A stretch of 42,477 nt of DNA, from positions 1-42,477 of the forward strand of contig JAAZLP010000238.1 in NCBI GenBank assembly GCA_012799265.1, in the 5' to 3' direction. Source of the DNA: Phyllobacteriaceae bacterium (GTDB lineage Bacteria > Pseudomonadota > Alphaproteobacteria > Rhizobiales > Devosiaceae). Position 1 is the stretch's first letter. The number at the start of each line of letters is the position of its first letter. A program made the position numbers and the translations under genes. The notes beneath the pieces were generated by a model. That model did no database searches. It was not told where the DNA came from and saw nothing but the letters and a program-made list of their open reading frames with translations. Positions 33,409 to 42,133 of the stretch are shown one piece after another.

Positions 33409-34673
33409 CAGACTGGCCCCTTTGCGAGGCGGACCGGGCCGAACTTGCCGCTGGCACCGCCCGAGGCCCCCGAGCAGTCATTGCTGATGGCGCCTGAGCC
33501 ACGTACGTCAATGACGCTCGCAATGATCTGCGTACAGCGCGGCATGGCCAGGTTGGGTCCGCTTTCGGTCTCAAGTTTCTGATCGGGAAAGTAGATGCCG
33601 CCCTCGACATTGCCGATCACGCCAATAAGGCGGACCGAGCCGCCCTTGATGGCAGGATTACCCATGATGGCCATGCCCTTTGTTGGGCCGGATACAGGGG
33701 CCTTCAAGTCCCACGTCACACTCTGGGCGATGTCGAGCACCTTGGACTGATCGACATAGATGGTAACGCCATTACCGGTGATCTTGCTGCCATTGGTGGC
33801 GCGAAAACCGGCGGAGAAATAGTAGATGCCCGGCATGAGAGTGACAGTGCCGTCGATCTCGACGGTCTTGCCATATTTGCCGGGCTGCAGGACGCCGCCA
33901 GCGGTCAGGCCGACGCCATAGCGGCCCTGTGCGATATGCTGGTCGGCCAGCAAATTGGTGTCAGGTATGGCCGCGCTGCCCCAATAGGGTGTGGTGGTGA
34001 AAGGGTCTTCCGAAACGCTCCGCTCATAGGCCGGGCAGTCGGTGAGCGTAACGCGCGCGCCGCCATTGGTGCCGATGGTGCCGGGCGTCTTGACGCAATT
34101 GGCGGTGAGCGTGGCCGTACCCTCCGCCCAGACCGCATCGGTGGACGCGGAATTGGTGCCGACGACGCAGTCCATCTTGGCCTGCACGCTGGCAGCAAAG
34201 ACGATGGAACGCGACTGGCCCTGTTTCAGCGCCAGCATGCAGGGCACGCCCTGGGGTTCTTCGTCCATGGTGGCATAGGAAATGGCGCCGATGCCGATCG
34301 AGGTAGCTTCGAGAAAGAGCGCGGAGAGAAAGAGGCGCGTATTGGCCTCGAGCACCGCGCGAGAGGAGTTGGGGCCGAGGGTGCCGTCGGGTGAGGGGAT
34401 CAGGATATCGATCTGGTCGGCCGTCCCCCCATAACCGGAGGCCTGAGCCTGGCGGATACCGGTGGCTTTCGCCTTGGCGAGATCCTGATCGACGCTATAG
34501 GCAACCAGGGCGCTATAGGCGGCGCTGTCAGCCGCAATCTGCAGCTTGTCGCGCTCGGTGTACCAATAGCCTACCTCAATGGCGAGCGCGGATACGCCCA
34601 GCAGGCAAGGCAGCAAAATGCCGAAGATAACCGCAACGCCGCCGCTGGCGTCGCTGAGCAATCGTCTTGCCAT
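33408..34673 (-). CDS. tadG: TadG-like Flp pilus assembly protein
   Basis: This is a 421-residue protein. The N-terminal helix GGVAVIFGILLPCLLGVSALAIEVG is the Tad motif. ERDKLQIAADSAAYSALVAY, typical of TadG, follows. The remaining 350 residues are periplasmic, rich in Gly, Thr and Ser, and contain a beta-helical-looking stretch (GTVTLMPGIYYFSAGF, GNGVTIYVDQ). It is the first gene of the three-gene tad-type operon. By family, TadG sits in the periplasm or outer envelope and supports adhesion pili. Confidence 0.88.
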   Translation of the reverse strand: MARRLLSDASGGVAVIFGILLPCLLGVSALAIEVGYWYTERDKLQIAADSAAYSALVAYSVDQDLAKAKATGIRQAQASGYGGTADQIDILIPSPDGTLGPNSSRAVLEANTRLFLSALFLEATSIGIGAISYATMDEEPQGVPCMLALKQGQSRSIVFAASVQAKMDCVVGTNSASTDAVWAEGTATLTANCVKTPGTIGTNGGARVTLTDCPAYERSVSEDPFTTTPYWGSAAIPDTNLLADQHIAQGRYGVGLTAGGVLQPGKYGKTVEIDGTVTLMPGIYYFSAGFRATNGSKITGNGVTIYVDQSKVLDIAQSVTWDLKAPVSGPTKGMAIMGNPAIKGGSVRLIGVIGNVEGGIYFPDQKLETESGPNLAMPRCTQIIASVIDVRGSGAISNDCSGASGGASGKFGPVRLAKGPV

Positions 34674-34771
34674 ATGTGTTAGTGCCCCGTGTTTCGTACA
34701 AATACGTATAGACGGGGTTTGTTAAATCTTGCTTGCACCCGGGCGCGGCGACGCCGGATTATCCTGAGCTG

Positions 34772-35569
34772 CTAGAGGTTTAGCAAATCTAAAACGATTT
34801 CAAGAAGTTGGGGGGTTGCGGCGGCCACGACATTGCCTCCAGCGGTGGGTTCGGAGCCGTCCCAGCAAGCGATTGCGCCCCCTGCTTCGCGGATAATGGG
34901 CACAAGGGCTGCGATGTCATAGGTGTTGAGCGAGGGCTCTATGACGAGATCGGCGTGGCCTGCGGCCAGCAGCGCATAGCCATAGCAGTCCACACCGAAG
35001 CGCTGGAGGCGCGTGGCGTCCTCGATGGCCTCCCATTTGGACCAGAGGTCGCCCTTGAAGAGATTGGGCGTGGTGGTGAAGACGCGAGCCTTGGCGAGCT
35101 CGGTCAGACCGCTGGTGCGATTGGCGAGGGTGATGTCGCCACGGCGATAGGTGGAGCGGCCGGGCACGGCCAGGAAGGTCTCGCCGATAAAAGGCTGGCT
35201 CATGAGGCCGGCAACGGCGACGCCATCCACGGCAAAGCCGATCAGCGTGCCCCAGACCGGGGCGCCGGAAATGAAGGCGCGGGTGCCATCCACCGGATCG
35301 ATGATCCAGCTATAGCGGCTTTCGCCCGTCGTGCCCCATTCCTCGCCAATGATGGCGTGATCGGGAAAGGCCTCGCCAATGACCGTACGGATGGCGGTTT
35401 CGGCGCCTTTGTCTGCCTCGGTGACCGGATCAAAGCCAGCGGCCAGCTTGTTGTCGATGGCCAGTGGCGTGCGGAAAAGAGGCAGGGTGCGCTCGGCCGC
35501 AGCCGCAGAGGCCGCCAGCAGCGTGGCTTCGATACGGGCAAAGTCGATATCGCTGGAGGCGAGGGACAT
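34772..35569 (-). CDS. Inositol-monophosphatase-family phosphatase, HisN-like
   Basis: This is a 265-residue magnesium-dependent phosphatase. The ATG at 35569 is preferred, with GAGGAAG upstream; the ORF-track start six codons earlier is TTG. Metal-binding motifs are GEEWG and WIIDPVDGTRAFISG, and the third site is NTYDIAALVPIIREAGG. The DPVDGTRAF form is typical of the histidinol-phosphatase (HisN) group, so the last phosphatase step of histidine synthesis is likely. Other inositol or sugar phosphatase roles are possible. It is a lone gene downstream of an intergenic region. Confidence 0.87.
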   Translation of the reverse strand: MSLASSDIDFARIEATLLAASAAAAERTLPLFRTPLAIDNKLAAGFDPVTEADKGAETAIRTVIGEAFPDHAIIGEEWGTTGESRYSWIIDPVDGTRAFISGAPVWGTLIGFAVDGVAVAGLMSQPFIGETFLAVPGRSTYRRGDITLANRTSGLTELAKARVFTTTPNLFKGDLWSKWEAIEDATRLQRFGVDCYGYALLAAGHADLVIEPSLNTYDIAALVPIIREAGGAIACWDGSEPTAGGNVVAAATPQLLEIVLDLLNL

Positions 35570-35639
35570 GAAACTGAACTTCCTCAAGAGGGCGGCCCTG
35601 GGCCGAAAGGAGCCTTATGGGGTTAGCGTGATGAGGGCA

Positions 35640-35857
35640 TAAGTCAAGCCGAAGGCGCTGGCGCGCGGGGGCGTATGCCGCCTTTTTGCAACATGCAGGT
35701 GTTCCCTGACAGGCATAGGGATTAATGCGCTTGTCGAAGGTAACAAATCAGTTCATCCCGGAAAGGCATGGTGTGCGCCGTCTGCTCGCGCAGGTTCGGG
35801 CGAATACCGTTCCTCCCTTGACTGGGGCCGTCTTTGGGGGCGGCCCCATTTTATTTT
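35640..35857 (+). ncRNA. Candidate small RNA upstream of orphan terminator
   Basis: The plus strand has an intrinsic terminator at 35823-35857 but no gene before it, since both neighbours are on the minus strand. A short ORF from 35725 runs straight through the terminator hairpin and is not credible. The C-rich stretch TTCCTCCCTTG just before the hairpin is the kind of anti-Shine-Dalgarno loop seen in small RNAs. The 5' end is unknown. Confidence 0.35.
35823..35857 (+). terminator. Orphan intrinsic terminator
   Basis: TGGGGCCG pairs with CGGCCCCA around a 10-base loop, followed by TTTTATTTT. The T-run is on the plus-strand side only, so it does not serve the convergent minus-strand gene. Confidence 0.88.
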
Positions 35858-35863
35858 CCGGGA

Positions 35864-36799
35864 TTATTCCGCGGCGCGCGCAGCGCCTGGGCCGGCCAGC
35901 GAGACCAGATCGATGCCGATCAGGGTCTGTATCAGCCGTTCAACCAGCACCTTGATCGCTTCAAAGCCTGAATTCTTCTCCAGCGTTGCCTCGTTCATAT
36001 AGAGGTGGCGGCTGATCTCGATCTGGAGCGCGTGGACGCCATGCTGGGGGCGACCATAGGTGCGGGTGCAGAAGCCGCCGGCATAGGGACGATTGCGCGC
36101 GACGCGGAGCCCGGCGGCGGTGAAGATGGTTTCCACCAGATCGACCAGGGGGGCCGCGCAGGTGGTGCCATAGCGGTCGCCCAGCACGACATCGGGACTG
36201 GCCTTTTCGCCGTGGCGGCCAATGCGCGGCATGGAATGGCAATCAATGAGCACGGCAAGGCCGAAATCGGCCACGGCCTCGCTCAGAAGCTTCTGCAGGG
36301 CCGCATGATAGGGGTGGTAAATGCCCTCGATGCGCATGCGCGCATCTTCCACCGTCAGGCGGTCGCGATAGATCGGCTTGTTCTCGGCGACGACACGCGC
36401 CAGCGTGCCCAGGCCCGCCGCGACGCGGGGCGAGGTGGTGTTGAACCGATCCGACAGCGGCTCGATGAACATGGTGGGGTCGAGTTCCCACGGCTCCCTG
36501 TTCACGTCGAGATAGGCGCGGGGGAAATGCGCTCGCAGGAGCGGGGCTCCCAGATGGGGCGCGCGGGCGAAGAGTTCGTCTACGTAAGCGTCCTCGGACT
36601 GGCGGATCGAAAGATGATCGAGCCGTGTCATGGCGAGGAAGCGCGGCGGATAGACCCGGCCCGAATGGGGCGAGTTGAACACAATGGGCGCCACCATGCG
36701 GCGGGGCCGGATGGTTTCGAATGCCGGTTGATCCCAATAGTCGGATCGCACGTCGTCGTCCCCCAGGGGCGGAGCATCCGCCATAAGTGATTTGCTCAA
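35864..36799 (-). CDS. N-formylglutamate amidohydrolase
   Basis: This is a 311-residue zinc hydrolase that frees glutamate from N-formylglutamate, as in histidine breakdown. Landmarks are FNSPHSGRVYP, SEDAYVDELF, DVNREPWELDP, VLIDCHSMP, YAGGFCTRTYG and LQIEISRHLYMNE. The start is uncertain: TTG at 36799 or ATG at 36784, neither with a strong ribosome site. No other hut genes are nearby, so it may serve another formyl- or acyl-amino-acid substrate. It is divergent from cpdR. Confidence 0.92.
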   Translation of the reverse strand: MSKSLMADAPPLGDDDVRSDYWDQPAFETIRPRRMVAPIVFNSPHSGRVYPPRFLAMTRLDHLSIRQSEDAYVDELFARAPHLGAPLLRAHFPRAYLDVNREPWELDPTMFIEPLSDRFNTTSPRVAAGLGTLARVVAENKPIYRDRLTVEDARMRIEGIYHPYHAALQKLLSEAVADFGLAVLIDCHSMPRIGRHGEKASPDVVLGDRYGTTCAAPLVDLVETIFTAAGLRVARNRPYAGGFCTRTYGRPQHGVHALQIEISRHLYMNEATLEKNSGFEAIKVLVERLIQTLIGIDLVSLAGPGAARAAE

Positions 36800-36958
36800 G
36801 AGAGTTTGGCTGCACTGGGGAGACTTGTCCAGATTGTCAGATTTGATCGGTGGACTATGGGAAAAGGCGCGTCTGCGGCGCCGCTAACGGTTGCGAAAGC
36901 GCACAGGTGGCATAAACATCGGCCAGAACGACTCAACTGCTACCGGTCAGGGATTTTG

Positions 36959-37318
36959 ATGAAGCGAATTCTGCTCGCCGAAGACGACAACGATATGCGC
37001 CAGTTCCTGACACGGGCGCTGAAGAATGCGGGCTATGAGGTGGTGTCGTTTGACAATGGCCTTTCTGCCTATGAACGGTTGCGCGAAGAGCCGTTTTCGC
37101 TGCTTCTGAGCGATATCGTGATGCCTGAAATGGACGGGATCGAGCTGGCGCGGCGCGCCACCGAACTCGATCCGGACCTCAAGGTCATGTTCATCACCGG
37201 CTTTGCCGCCGTGGCACTCAATCCGGACAGCGATGCGCCCAAGGATGCGTCGGTTCTGTCCAAGCCGTTCCATCTGCGCGATCTCGTCGGGGAAGTGGAG
37301 CGGCTGCTGGCGGCCTGA
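36959..37318 (+). CDS. cpdR: Single-domain response regulator CpdR
   Basis: This is a 119-residue receiver domain alone. The acidic pocket is LLAEDDND, the phosphoacceptor is D52 (SDIVMPEMDG) and the conserved Lys is in LSKPFHLRDLVG. It matches CpdR, which in its unphosphorylated form directs ClpXP to destroy CtrA and other cell-cycle proteins in alphaproteobacteria. It ends in Ala-Ala, a feature I recall as needed for turnover of CpdR itself. The start at 36959 follows AGGGA; the longer ORF is not coding-like. It is normally phosphorylated through the CckA-ChpT relay, encoded elsewhere. Confidence 0.93.
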   Translation: MKRILLAEDDNDMRQFLTRALKNAGYEVVSFDNGLSAYERLREEPFSLLLSDIVMPEMDGIELARRATELDPDLKVMFITGFAAVALNPDSDAPKDASVLSKPFHLRDLVGEVERLLAA

Positions 37319-37505
37319 TGCCAGAGTAATCCACAGGGTTGGCTGCGCCCTTCAAAGCGCGGCAAACCCCATGATTTCCGGTCAATTTTGTCGCGGCGGG
37401 GCGATTTTGACCATGAGACGCCGATAAGGCTCTTGACCAAGGCCAAGAATATATGGTCTACCGCCGCCACCGGAGCAGCCAAGGCAGTTTCGGCCCGAGA
37501 GAGAT

Positions 37506-37580
<75 letters not shown>

Positions 37581-37611
37581 TCTCTTTCTTTTTTCCCTGC
37601 CAGTGAGCAGC

Positions 37612-37686
37612 GGGTGCGTAGCTCAGCGGGAGAGCACTGCCTTCACACGGCAGGGGTCACAGGTTCAATCCCTGTCGCACCCACCA
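37612..37686 (+). tRNA. tRNA-Val (CAC)
   Basis: This is a 75-nt cloverleaf with acceptor GGGTGCG/CGCACCC, anticodon stem CTGCC/GGCAG around the loop TTCACAC (anticodon CAC), and encoded CCA. It lies 31 bases after tRNA-Val (GAC) and reads GUG. The first 10 D-arm bases are the same in both genes. Confidence 0.95.
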
Positions 37687-37821
37687 TTTGTCCCCGCATA
37701 ATCTTCGATAGATTTGACCTGAACGCGGTGCCGTTGGCGCTGTGAGGCCGTTTGGCAATTTTGTGATTCCCCAAACTCAGTGGCGCACCCGGCGCTTCGG
37801 CGTGGGCGATTTTTCGCGCGC

Positions 37822-38541
37822 CTAGATTTTTGTGTCCGGCTTTTGCAGGAACGCGAAAATGTTGCCGGAAAGCGGGGCAGGGAGGAGGCGGTGGGTGGTG
37901 TCGAGGAGTGTGTGGAGGAGGGGACTGCCGAAGGTATAGGCGGGGGTGGTGCGGAAGATGAAGGAGCGGTTGGTCCAGCCCGGGAAGGCGCGGCGGAGGG
38001 CGCGGAGCGTGTTGAGGCGGTAGTGCTTGGGGAAGATGTCGATGTCTTTCCGATCCGGCTGGGCGCGGTGGAGGAGATGATCGCCGAGGCGGCCCTTGAA
38101 AAGGGTGGCGGCAATTGACGCGTAGTGGAGGCGATGCGGCGTGCGGGCGCAGAGCCAGCCGCCGGGTTTGATGATGCGCGTCATTTCGCGGCGGAAGGCG
38201 TCGACGTCGCTGATATGTTCGAGGACGAAGTCGCAGAGGACGACATCGGCTGAATTGTCGGCGACCGGGACCATGCCGTGCTCGATGAGGGCGGTGCGGT
38301 CGGCGGAGCGGTTGGTGAGGACGGCGGGGTCGATGTCGACGGCGATGACCTGTTTGAACCGGCCGCGGAGGTGGCGGATGGATTTTCGGGTGGCGCAGAT
38401 GTTGTCCTCAAACCAGCTAGCGCGGCCGGCGCCGAAATCGATGAGGGTGGCATCGCTGTCTGCAAGACTGCCGACGCGCAGGTAAAAGTCTATTGTTCCG
38501 TCACTGGGCGTAAATCCTCCGAACTGGATATTGTTCGTCAT
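37822..38541 (-). CDS. SAM-dependent methyltransferase (type 11)
   Basis: This is a 239-residue class I methyltransferase. SAM-binding motif I is LIDFGAGRASWF, and the acidic residue of motif II is in IAVDIDPAVL. NSADVVLCDFVLEHISDVDAFRREMTRIIKPGGWL covers motifs IV-V and reads like the UbiE/Methyltransf_11 type. The C-terminal part (TPAYTFGSPLLHTLL) may shape the acceptor site. The acceptor is unknown; similar proteins occur near polysaccharide genes, but none are here. It is divergent from a small hypothetical gene. Confidence 0.85.
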   Translation of the reverse strand: MTNNIQFGGFTPSDGTIDFYLRVGSLADSDATLIDFGAGRASWFEDNICATRKSIRHLRGRFKQVIAVDIDPAVLTNRSADRTALIEHGMVPVADNSADVVLCDFVLEHISDVDAFRREMTRIIKPGGWLCARTPHRLHYASIAATLFKGRLGDHLLHRAQPDRKDIDIFPKHYRLNTLRALRRAFPGWTNRSFIFRTTPAYTFGSPLLHTLLDTTHRLLPAPLSGNIFAFLQKPDTKI

Positions 38542-38651
38542 CGGGTGGCTCGGCTCTTCGACTGCGCCAAATGGCAGTCCATTTGTCTTGTTTTTGTGGT
38601 CCTTCTTCTGTTGTTTTACAAGAATATTGCAAAAAAGGGCGAGGGTGCGGG

Positions 38652-38876
38652 ATGGGGCAGGACGGGAAGACTGGCCGGCTGGAGATGTCGGTCTGGTACA
38701 ATGAGGAGACCGGCCATATTCATCTGGCGGTGCCGGGAAGTGCGGATTTCATCACCACGGTCAATGGGGAGGCCGCGAGCAAGCGCGGGCATCCTCATCT
38801 CTATCGCAAGCTGGCGCGCGCCCTCAGGGAGCAGGGCAGGCCGGCGCCGGATGTGGGGGTGATCGAGGCCGACTAG
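38652..38876 (+). CDS. Small conserved hypothetical protein
   Basis: This is a 74-residue protein from the ATG at 38652, with GAGGG upstream; a second ATG 11 codons later (MSVWYNEETG) is possible. The sequence VWYNEETGHIHLAVPG then ASKRGHPHLYRKLARALREQG resembles short alphaproteobacterial proteins of unknown role. It has no membrane segment or metal motif. It is close before a hybrid histidine kinase gene (87-bp gap) on the same strand, but a shared transcript is not evident. Confidence 0.7.
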   Translation: MGQDGKTGRLEMSVWYNEETGHIHLAVPGSADFITTVNGEAASKRGHPHLYRKLARALREQGRPAPDVGVIEAD

Positions 38877-38963
38877 CGCGGCAATTATCTGGAGGCAGCG
38901 CCACAAAATTTGACAAAACTCGGAACCATGTTGCCTTTCGCGGGTTACACGTGACGCCTTTGT

Positions 38964-40937
38964 ATGCCCGAGAGAACCATTTCAATGGACGATGATGTAC
39001 GTTCGCCGGACTCCGAAGATAAACGGTTCCGGGTTTTGGTGGAGGCGATCACCGACTACGCAATCTTCCTGTTGGACCCGGAAGGCAGGGTGACGACATG
39101 GAATGCCGGGGCTGAGCGGATCACGGGCTATGGAGCAGCCGAGATCATTGGCGCCAATTTCTCCCGTTTTTATACCAATGAAGCCCGCTCCAGCGGAGCA
39201 CCTTGTCGGGCCCTGGAAGAGGCTGCGCGCTCGGGACGATTTGAGGCTGAGGACTGGCGTGTGCGCAAGGATGGCACGCCGTTCTGGACCCATGTGATCA
39301 TCGATGCGGTGCGTGACCCCGAAGGCAAACTGATCGGCTATGCCAAGGTAACGCGTGACCTCAGCGAGAAGAACCGGGCCGAGGCGGTGCTTGCCGACAC
39401 CGAGGAGCAGTTCCGGCGGCTGGTGCTCAATGTCGTCGACTACGCTATCTATATGCTCAGCCCCACCGGGCATGTGTCGAGCTGGAATATGGGGGCGGAG
39501 CGGATCAAGGGCTATTCCTCCGAGGAAATTGTCGGCCAGCATTTTTCGCGCTTTTATCCCCCCGAGGATCAGGCGCGCGGCGCGCCGCAGCACAATCTGC
39601 AGCTGGCGCTCGAGAACGGGCATTTCCAGGCCGAAGGCTGGCGCGTGCGCAAGGACGGGTCGCGCTTCTGGGCCAGTGTCGTCATTGACGCCATCCGCGA
39701 TGACCGGGGCGAATTACTCGGCTTTGCCAAGATCACCCGCGACGTGACAGAGCGGCTTGAACAGCAGCAGCGGCTTGATCGGGCGCGCGAGGAACTGTTT
39801 CAGGCCCAGAAGGTGGAGGCCATCGGCCAGCTTACCGGCGGGGTGGCACATGACTTTAACAATCTCCTCATGGTGGTCCTGAGCAGCCTTGACGCGCTGG
39901 GACGGCGCGCAGCGCTGGAAGACCGCGACCGCAGGCTCCTCGACAATGCCATACAGGCGGCGCAGCGCGGCTCGCAGCTCACCCAGCGCATGCTGGCCTT
40001 TGCCCGCAAGCAGGAGCTGGAGCAGATGCCGGTGGACCTGCCCGAGCTGGTGCGAGGGATGAGCGAATTGCTGTCGCGAACCCTGGGCCCGGAGATCATG
40101 ATCGAGACGCGCTTTCCGATCAGCCTGCCGCAGGTTTTGGCCGACCCAAATCAGATCGATTCCGCGCTGCTGAACCTCGCGGTCAATGCCCGCGATGCCA
40201 TGCCCCAGGGTGGGCCGCTGGTGATCTCGGCGCGGGAAGTCGATCAGGGGCCGGGCAACGCTCAAAATCTCAAGCCGGGTCGCTATGTGTGCCTCGCCGT
40301 CGAGGACCGGGGCGAAGGCATGGATGCGGAAACGGCGGCCAGGGCCACGGACCCGTTCTTTACCACCAAGGGGATCGGCAAGGGCACGGGGCTCGGCCTC
40401 TCCATGGTGCAGGGCATTGCCGAGCAGTCGGGCGGGCGGTTCATTCTCAAAAGCCGGAAGGGCGAAGGCACGACAGCTGAAATCTGGCTGCCGGTGGTCG
40501 ATGCCAAGGCACGGGCAGCGACGGAAACGGTGCAGCCGATTTTCCCCGAACCAATTCCAGCCGAAGAACGGCCGATGAAGGTGTTGGCCGTCGATGACGA
40601 CGCACTGGTGCTGCTCAATACGGCGATGATGCTCGAAGATCTCGGCCATGCCGTGCTGGAGGCCACGTCGGGCGACCAGGCGCTGCAACTGCTCGAGGCC
40701 CATCCCGATATCAATCTGGTCATCACTGATCAGGCGATGCCGCGGATGACAGGGCTGGAGCTGGCCGCCGAGATCGGCGAACGGCGACCGGGTCTGCCGG
40801 TGATCCTCGCCAGTGGCTATGCCGATATCGAAGAAGCACGTCTGTTGAAACTGCCGCGGCTGGCCAAGCCCTTTGGCCAGCACGATCTGCAGCGGGTGAT
40901 CGCGCGGGTCAGCGAGACCGAGGGCAGCGCTGCCTGA
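38964..40937 (+). CDS. Hybrid sensor histidine kinase, PAS-PAS-HisKA-HATPase-REC
   Basis: This is a 657-residue soluble kinase. Two PAS domains (about residues 20-135 and 145-260) are near-duplicates: both end with WRVRKDG, a two-residue gap, FW, then an IRD/VRD and (F/Y)AK(V/I)TRD block. The phosphoacceptor is H296 in GGVAHDFNNLL, the HWE-like/NtrB-type H-box seen in many hybrid kinases. The ATPase domain shows NLAVNARDAMP and GTGLGLSMVQGI. A C-terminal receiver (about 537-655) has VDDDALVLL and the Asp in LVITDQAMP. No membrane segment is seen, so it senses a cytosolic cue, perhaps through a PAS-bound cofactor. No partner regulator lies next to it. Confidence 0.93.
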   Translation: MPERTISMDDDVRSPDSEDKRFRVLVEAITDYAIFLLDPEGRVTTWNAGAERITGYGAAEIIGANFSRFYTNEARSSGAPCRALEEAARSGRFEAEDWRVRKDGTPFWTHVIIDAVRDPEGKLIGYAKVTRDLSEKNRAEAVLADTEEQFRRLVLNVVDYAIYMLSPTGHVSSWNMGAERIKGYSSEEIVGQHFSRFYPPEDQARGAPQHNLQLALENGHFQAEGWRVRKDGSRFWASVVIDAIRDDRGELLGFAKITRDVTERLEQQQRLDRAREELFQAQKVEAIGQLTGGVAHDFNNLLMVVLSSLDALGRRAALEDRDRRLLDNAIQAAQRGSQLTQRMLAFARKQELEQMPVDLPELVRGMSELLSRTLGPEIMIETRFPISLPQVLADPNQIDSALLNLAVNARDAMPQGGPLVISAREVDQGPGNAQNLKPGRYVCLAVEDRGEGMDAETAARATDPFFTTKGIGKGTGLGLSMVQGIAEQSGGRFILKSRKGEGTTAEIWLPVVDAKARAATETVQPIFPEPIPAEERPMKVLAVDDDALVLLNTAMMLEDLGHAVLEATSGDQALQLLEAHPDINLVITDQAMPRMTGLELAAEIGERRPGLPVILASGYADIEEARLLKLPRLAKPFGQHDLQRVIARVSETEGSAA

Positions 40938-40940
40938 GGC

Positions 40941-41555
40941 CTACCACATCGTGGCCCTGGCCCGCTCCGGCCATGCCTTGTCATAGGCGTCGCCGCCGAC
41001 TTCGTTTGCCGTCATGCGGGCGAGGATTTCGCCGGGCGTGGGTAGGGTTGCCGGATCGACGTGACGCGCGGGGTTCCAGAGCTCGGACCGGATGATGGCA
41101 CGGGCGCACTGGAAATAGAGCTCGTCGATTTCGAGGACGATCACCGTGCGCGGGGCTTTTTCCTCGACGGCGAAACTTTCGAGCAGGGCAGGATCGACCG
41201 AGAGATGGGCGCGGCCATTGACGCGCATAGTCGTACCCGAGCCGGGGATGAGGAAGAGGAAGGCGCAGCGCGGGTCGCGGACGATATTGCGCAGGCTATC
41301 GATGCGGTTATTGCCCTTGCGGTCCGGCATCATCAGCGTTTTCTCGTCATGCACGCGGACAAAGCCCGGCTTGTCGCCGCGCGGGGAGCAATCAATGTCT
41401 TCTGGGCCAATGGTGGCGAGGGCGCAGAAGGGGCTGGCTTCGATGAGGCGCCGATAGTCGTCGGTCATGGTTTTCGCGACCTTGACCATGGAGGCTGGGG
41501 CGGGCGCAGGCTGATAGAGCGCTTCGAGCTGGGCGAGGTCGGTGATTTTGTGCAT
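40941..41555 (-). CDS. PPOX-class FMN-binding flavoprotein (MSMEG_1061-like)
   Basis: This is a 204-residue protein of the pyridoxamine 5'-phosphate oxidase-like split-barrel fold. The start at 41555 (MHKITDLAQLE) is chosen because the ORF upstream of it is antisense to msrB. Landmarks are SPFCALATIGPEDIDCSPRGDKPGF, LMMPDRKGNNRIDSLRNI and FLIPGSGTTMRVNG, typical FMN-contacting strands. Members are oxidoreductases of mostly unknown substrate. The stop lies three bases from the convergent kinase stop. Confidence 0.88.
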   Translation of the reverse strand: MHKITDLAQLEALYQPAPAPASMVKVAKTMTDDYRRLIEASPFCALATIGPEDIDCSPRGDKPGFVRVHDEKTLMMPDRKGNNRIDSLRNIVRDPRCAFLFLIPGSGTTMRVNGRAHLSVDPALLESFAVEEKAPRTVIVLEIDELYFQCARAIIRSELWNPARHVDPATLPTPGEILARMTANEVGGDAYDKAWPERARATMW

Positions 41556-41654
41556 CGGGGCTTCCGTCGTGGTGACGTGATGAAACGTGCGCTCGTCTTG
41601 TGCGGTAACTATGCCTATATGTGAGCCGAAGAACAGCTTGATTGGAGATGTGCC

Positions 41655-42059
41655 ATGGACGCCCATGCCTATCCCGTGACCCGTACCGACGAAGAATGGC
41701 GCCAGCTTTTGACGCCCGAGCAATATCAGGTCATGCGCCAGCATGGCACTGAACGCCCCGGCAGCTGCGCGCTGCTGCATGAAAAGCGGCAGGGCACCTT
41801 TTCCTGCGCTGGCTGCGATACGCCGCTTTTCGCCTCGACGCTGAAATTTGAAAGCGGCACCGGCTGGCCGAGCTTCAATGACCCGATCCCGGGTTCGGTG
41901 GCGACGACCGAAGACCGGTCCTATGGCATGGTGCGCACGGAAGTGCATTGTGCGACGTGCGGGAGCCATCTTGGGCATGTGTTTCCGGACGGTCCGCCGC
42001 CGACGGGGCTGCGCTATTGTATCAATGGCGTGGCGCTGAATTTCGAGGCGGCGGAATAG
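41655..42059 (+). CDS. msrB: Peptide methionine-R-sulfoxide reductase
   Basis: This is a 134-residue cytosolic repair enzyme that reduces the R epimer of methionine sulfoxide. The catalytic cysteine is C122 in [12 protein letters not shown]. Zinc ligands are C51/C54 (CAGC) and C99/C102 (CATC). [10 protein letters not shown] and GHVFPDGP are signature segments. TTGGAGATG upstream supports the start. It is divergent from the PPOX gene, and a terminator hairpin lies 30 bases after the stop. Confidence 0.96.
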   Translation: MDAHAYPVTRTDEEWRQLLTPEQYQVMRQHGTERPGSCALLHEKRQGTFSCAGCDTPLFASTLKFESGTGWPSFNDPIPGSVATTEDRSYGMVRTEVHCATCGSHLGHVFPDGPPPTGLRYCINGVALNFEAAE

Positions 42060-42088
42060 CGGCGCTGAACGGTTCCCAACACGATCTT

Positions 42089-42123
42089 CACCCTCGGACT
42101 TGATCCGGGGGTGTTTTGTTTTC
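42089..42123 (+). terminator. Intrinsic terminator of msrB
   Basis: CACCCTCGGA pairs with TCCGGGGGTG (one G-T wobble) around CTTGA, followed by TTTTGTTTT. The stem is also a member of the short palindromic repeat family seen further on. Confidence 0.85.
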
Positions 42124-42133
42124 TGGGGTAAGC

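Noticed and set aside
35725-35955. 76-residue plus-strand ORF
   Set aside because: It has no stop before the terminator hairpin, and its LTGAVFGGGPILF section is the translated hairpin.
37319-37505. Promoter of the tRNA-Val pair (TTGACC at 37433 with ATATATG downstream)
   Set aside because: The -35 is good, but no -10 lies at 16-18 bp with a convincing match, so it is not listed as a feature.
39714-40883. 389-residue minus-strand ORF
   Set aside because: It is antisense to the hybrid kinase. The kinase motifs settle the coding strand.
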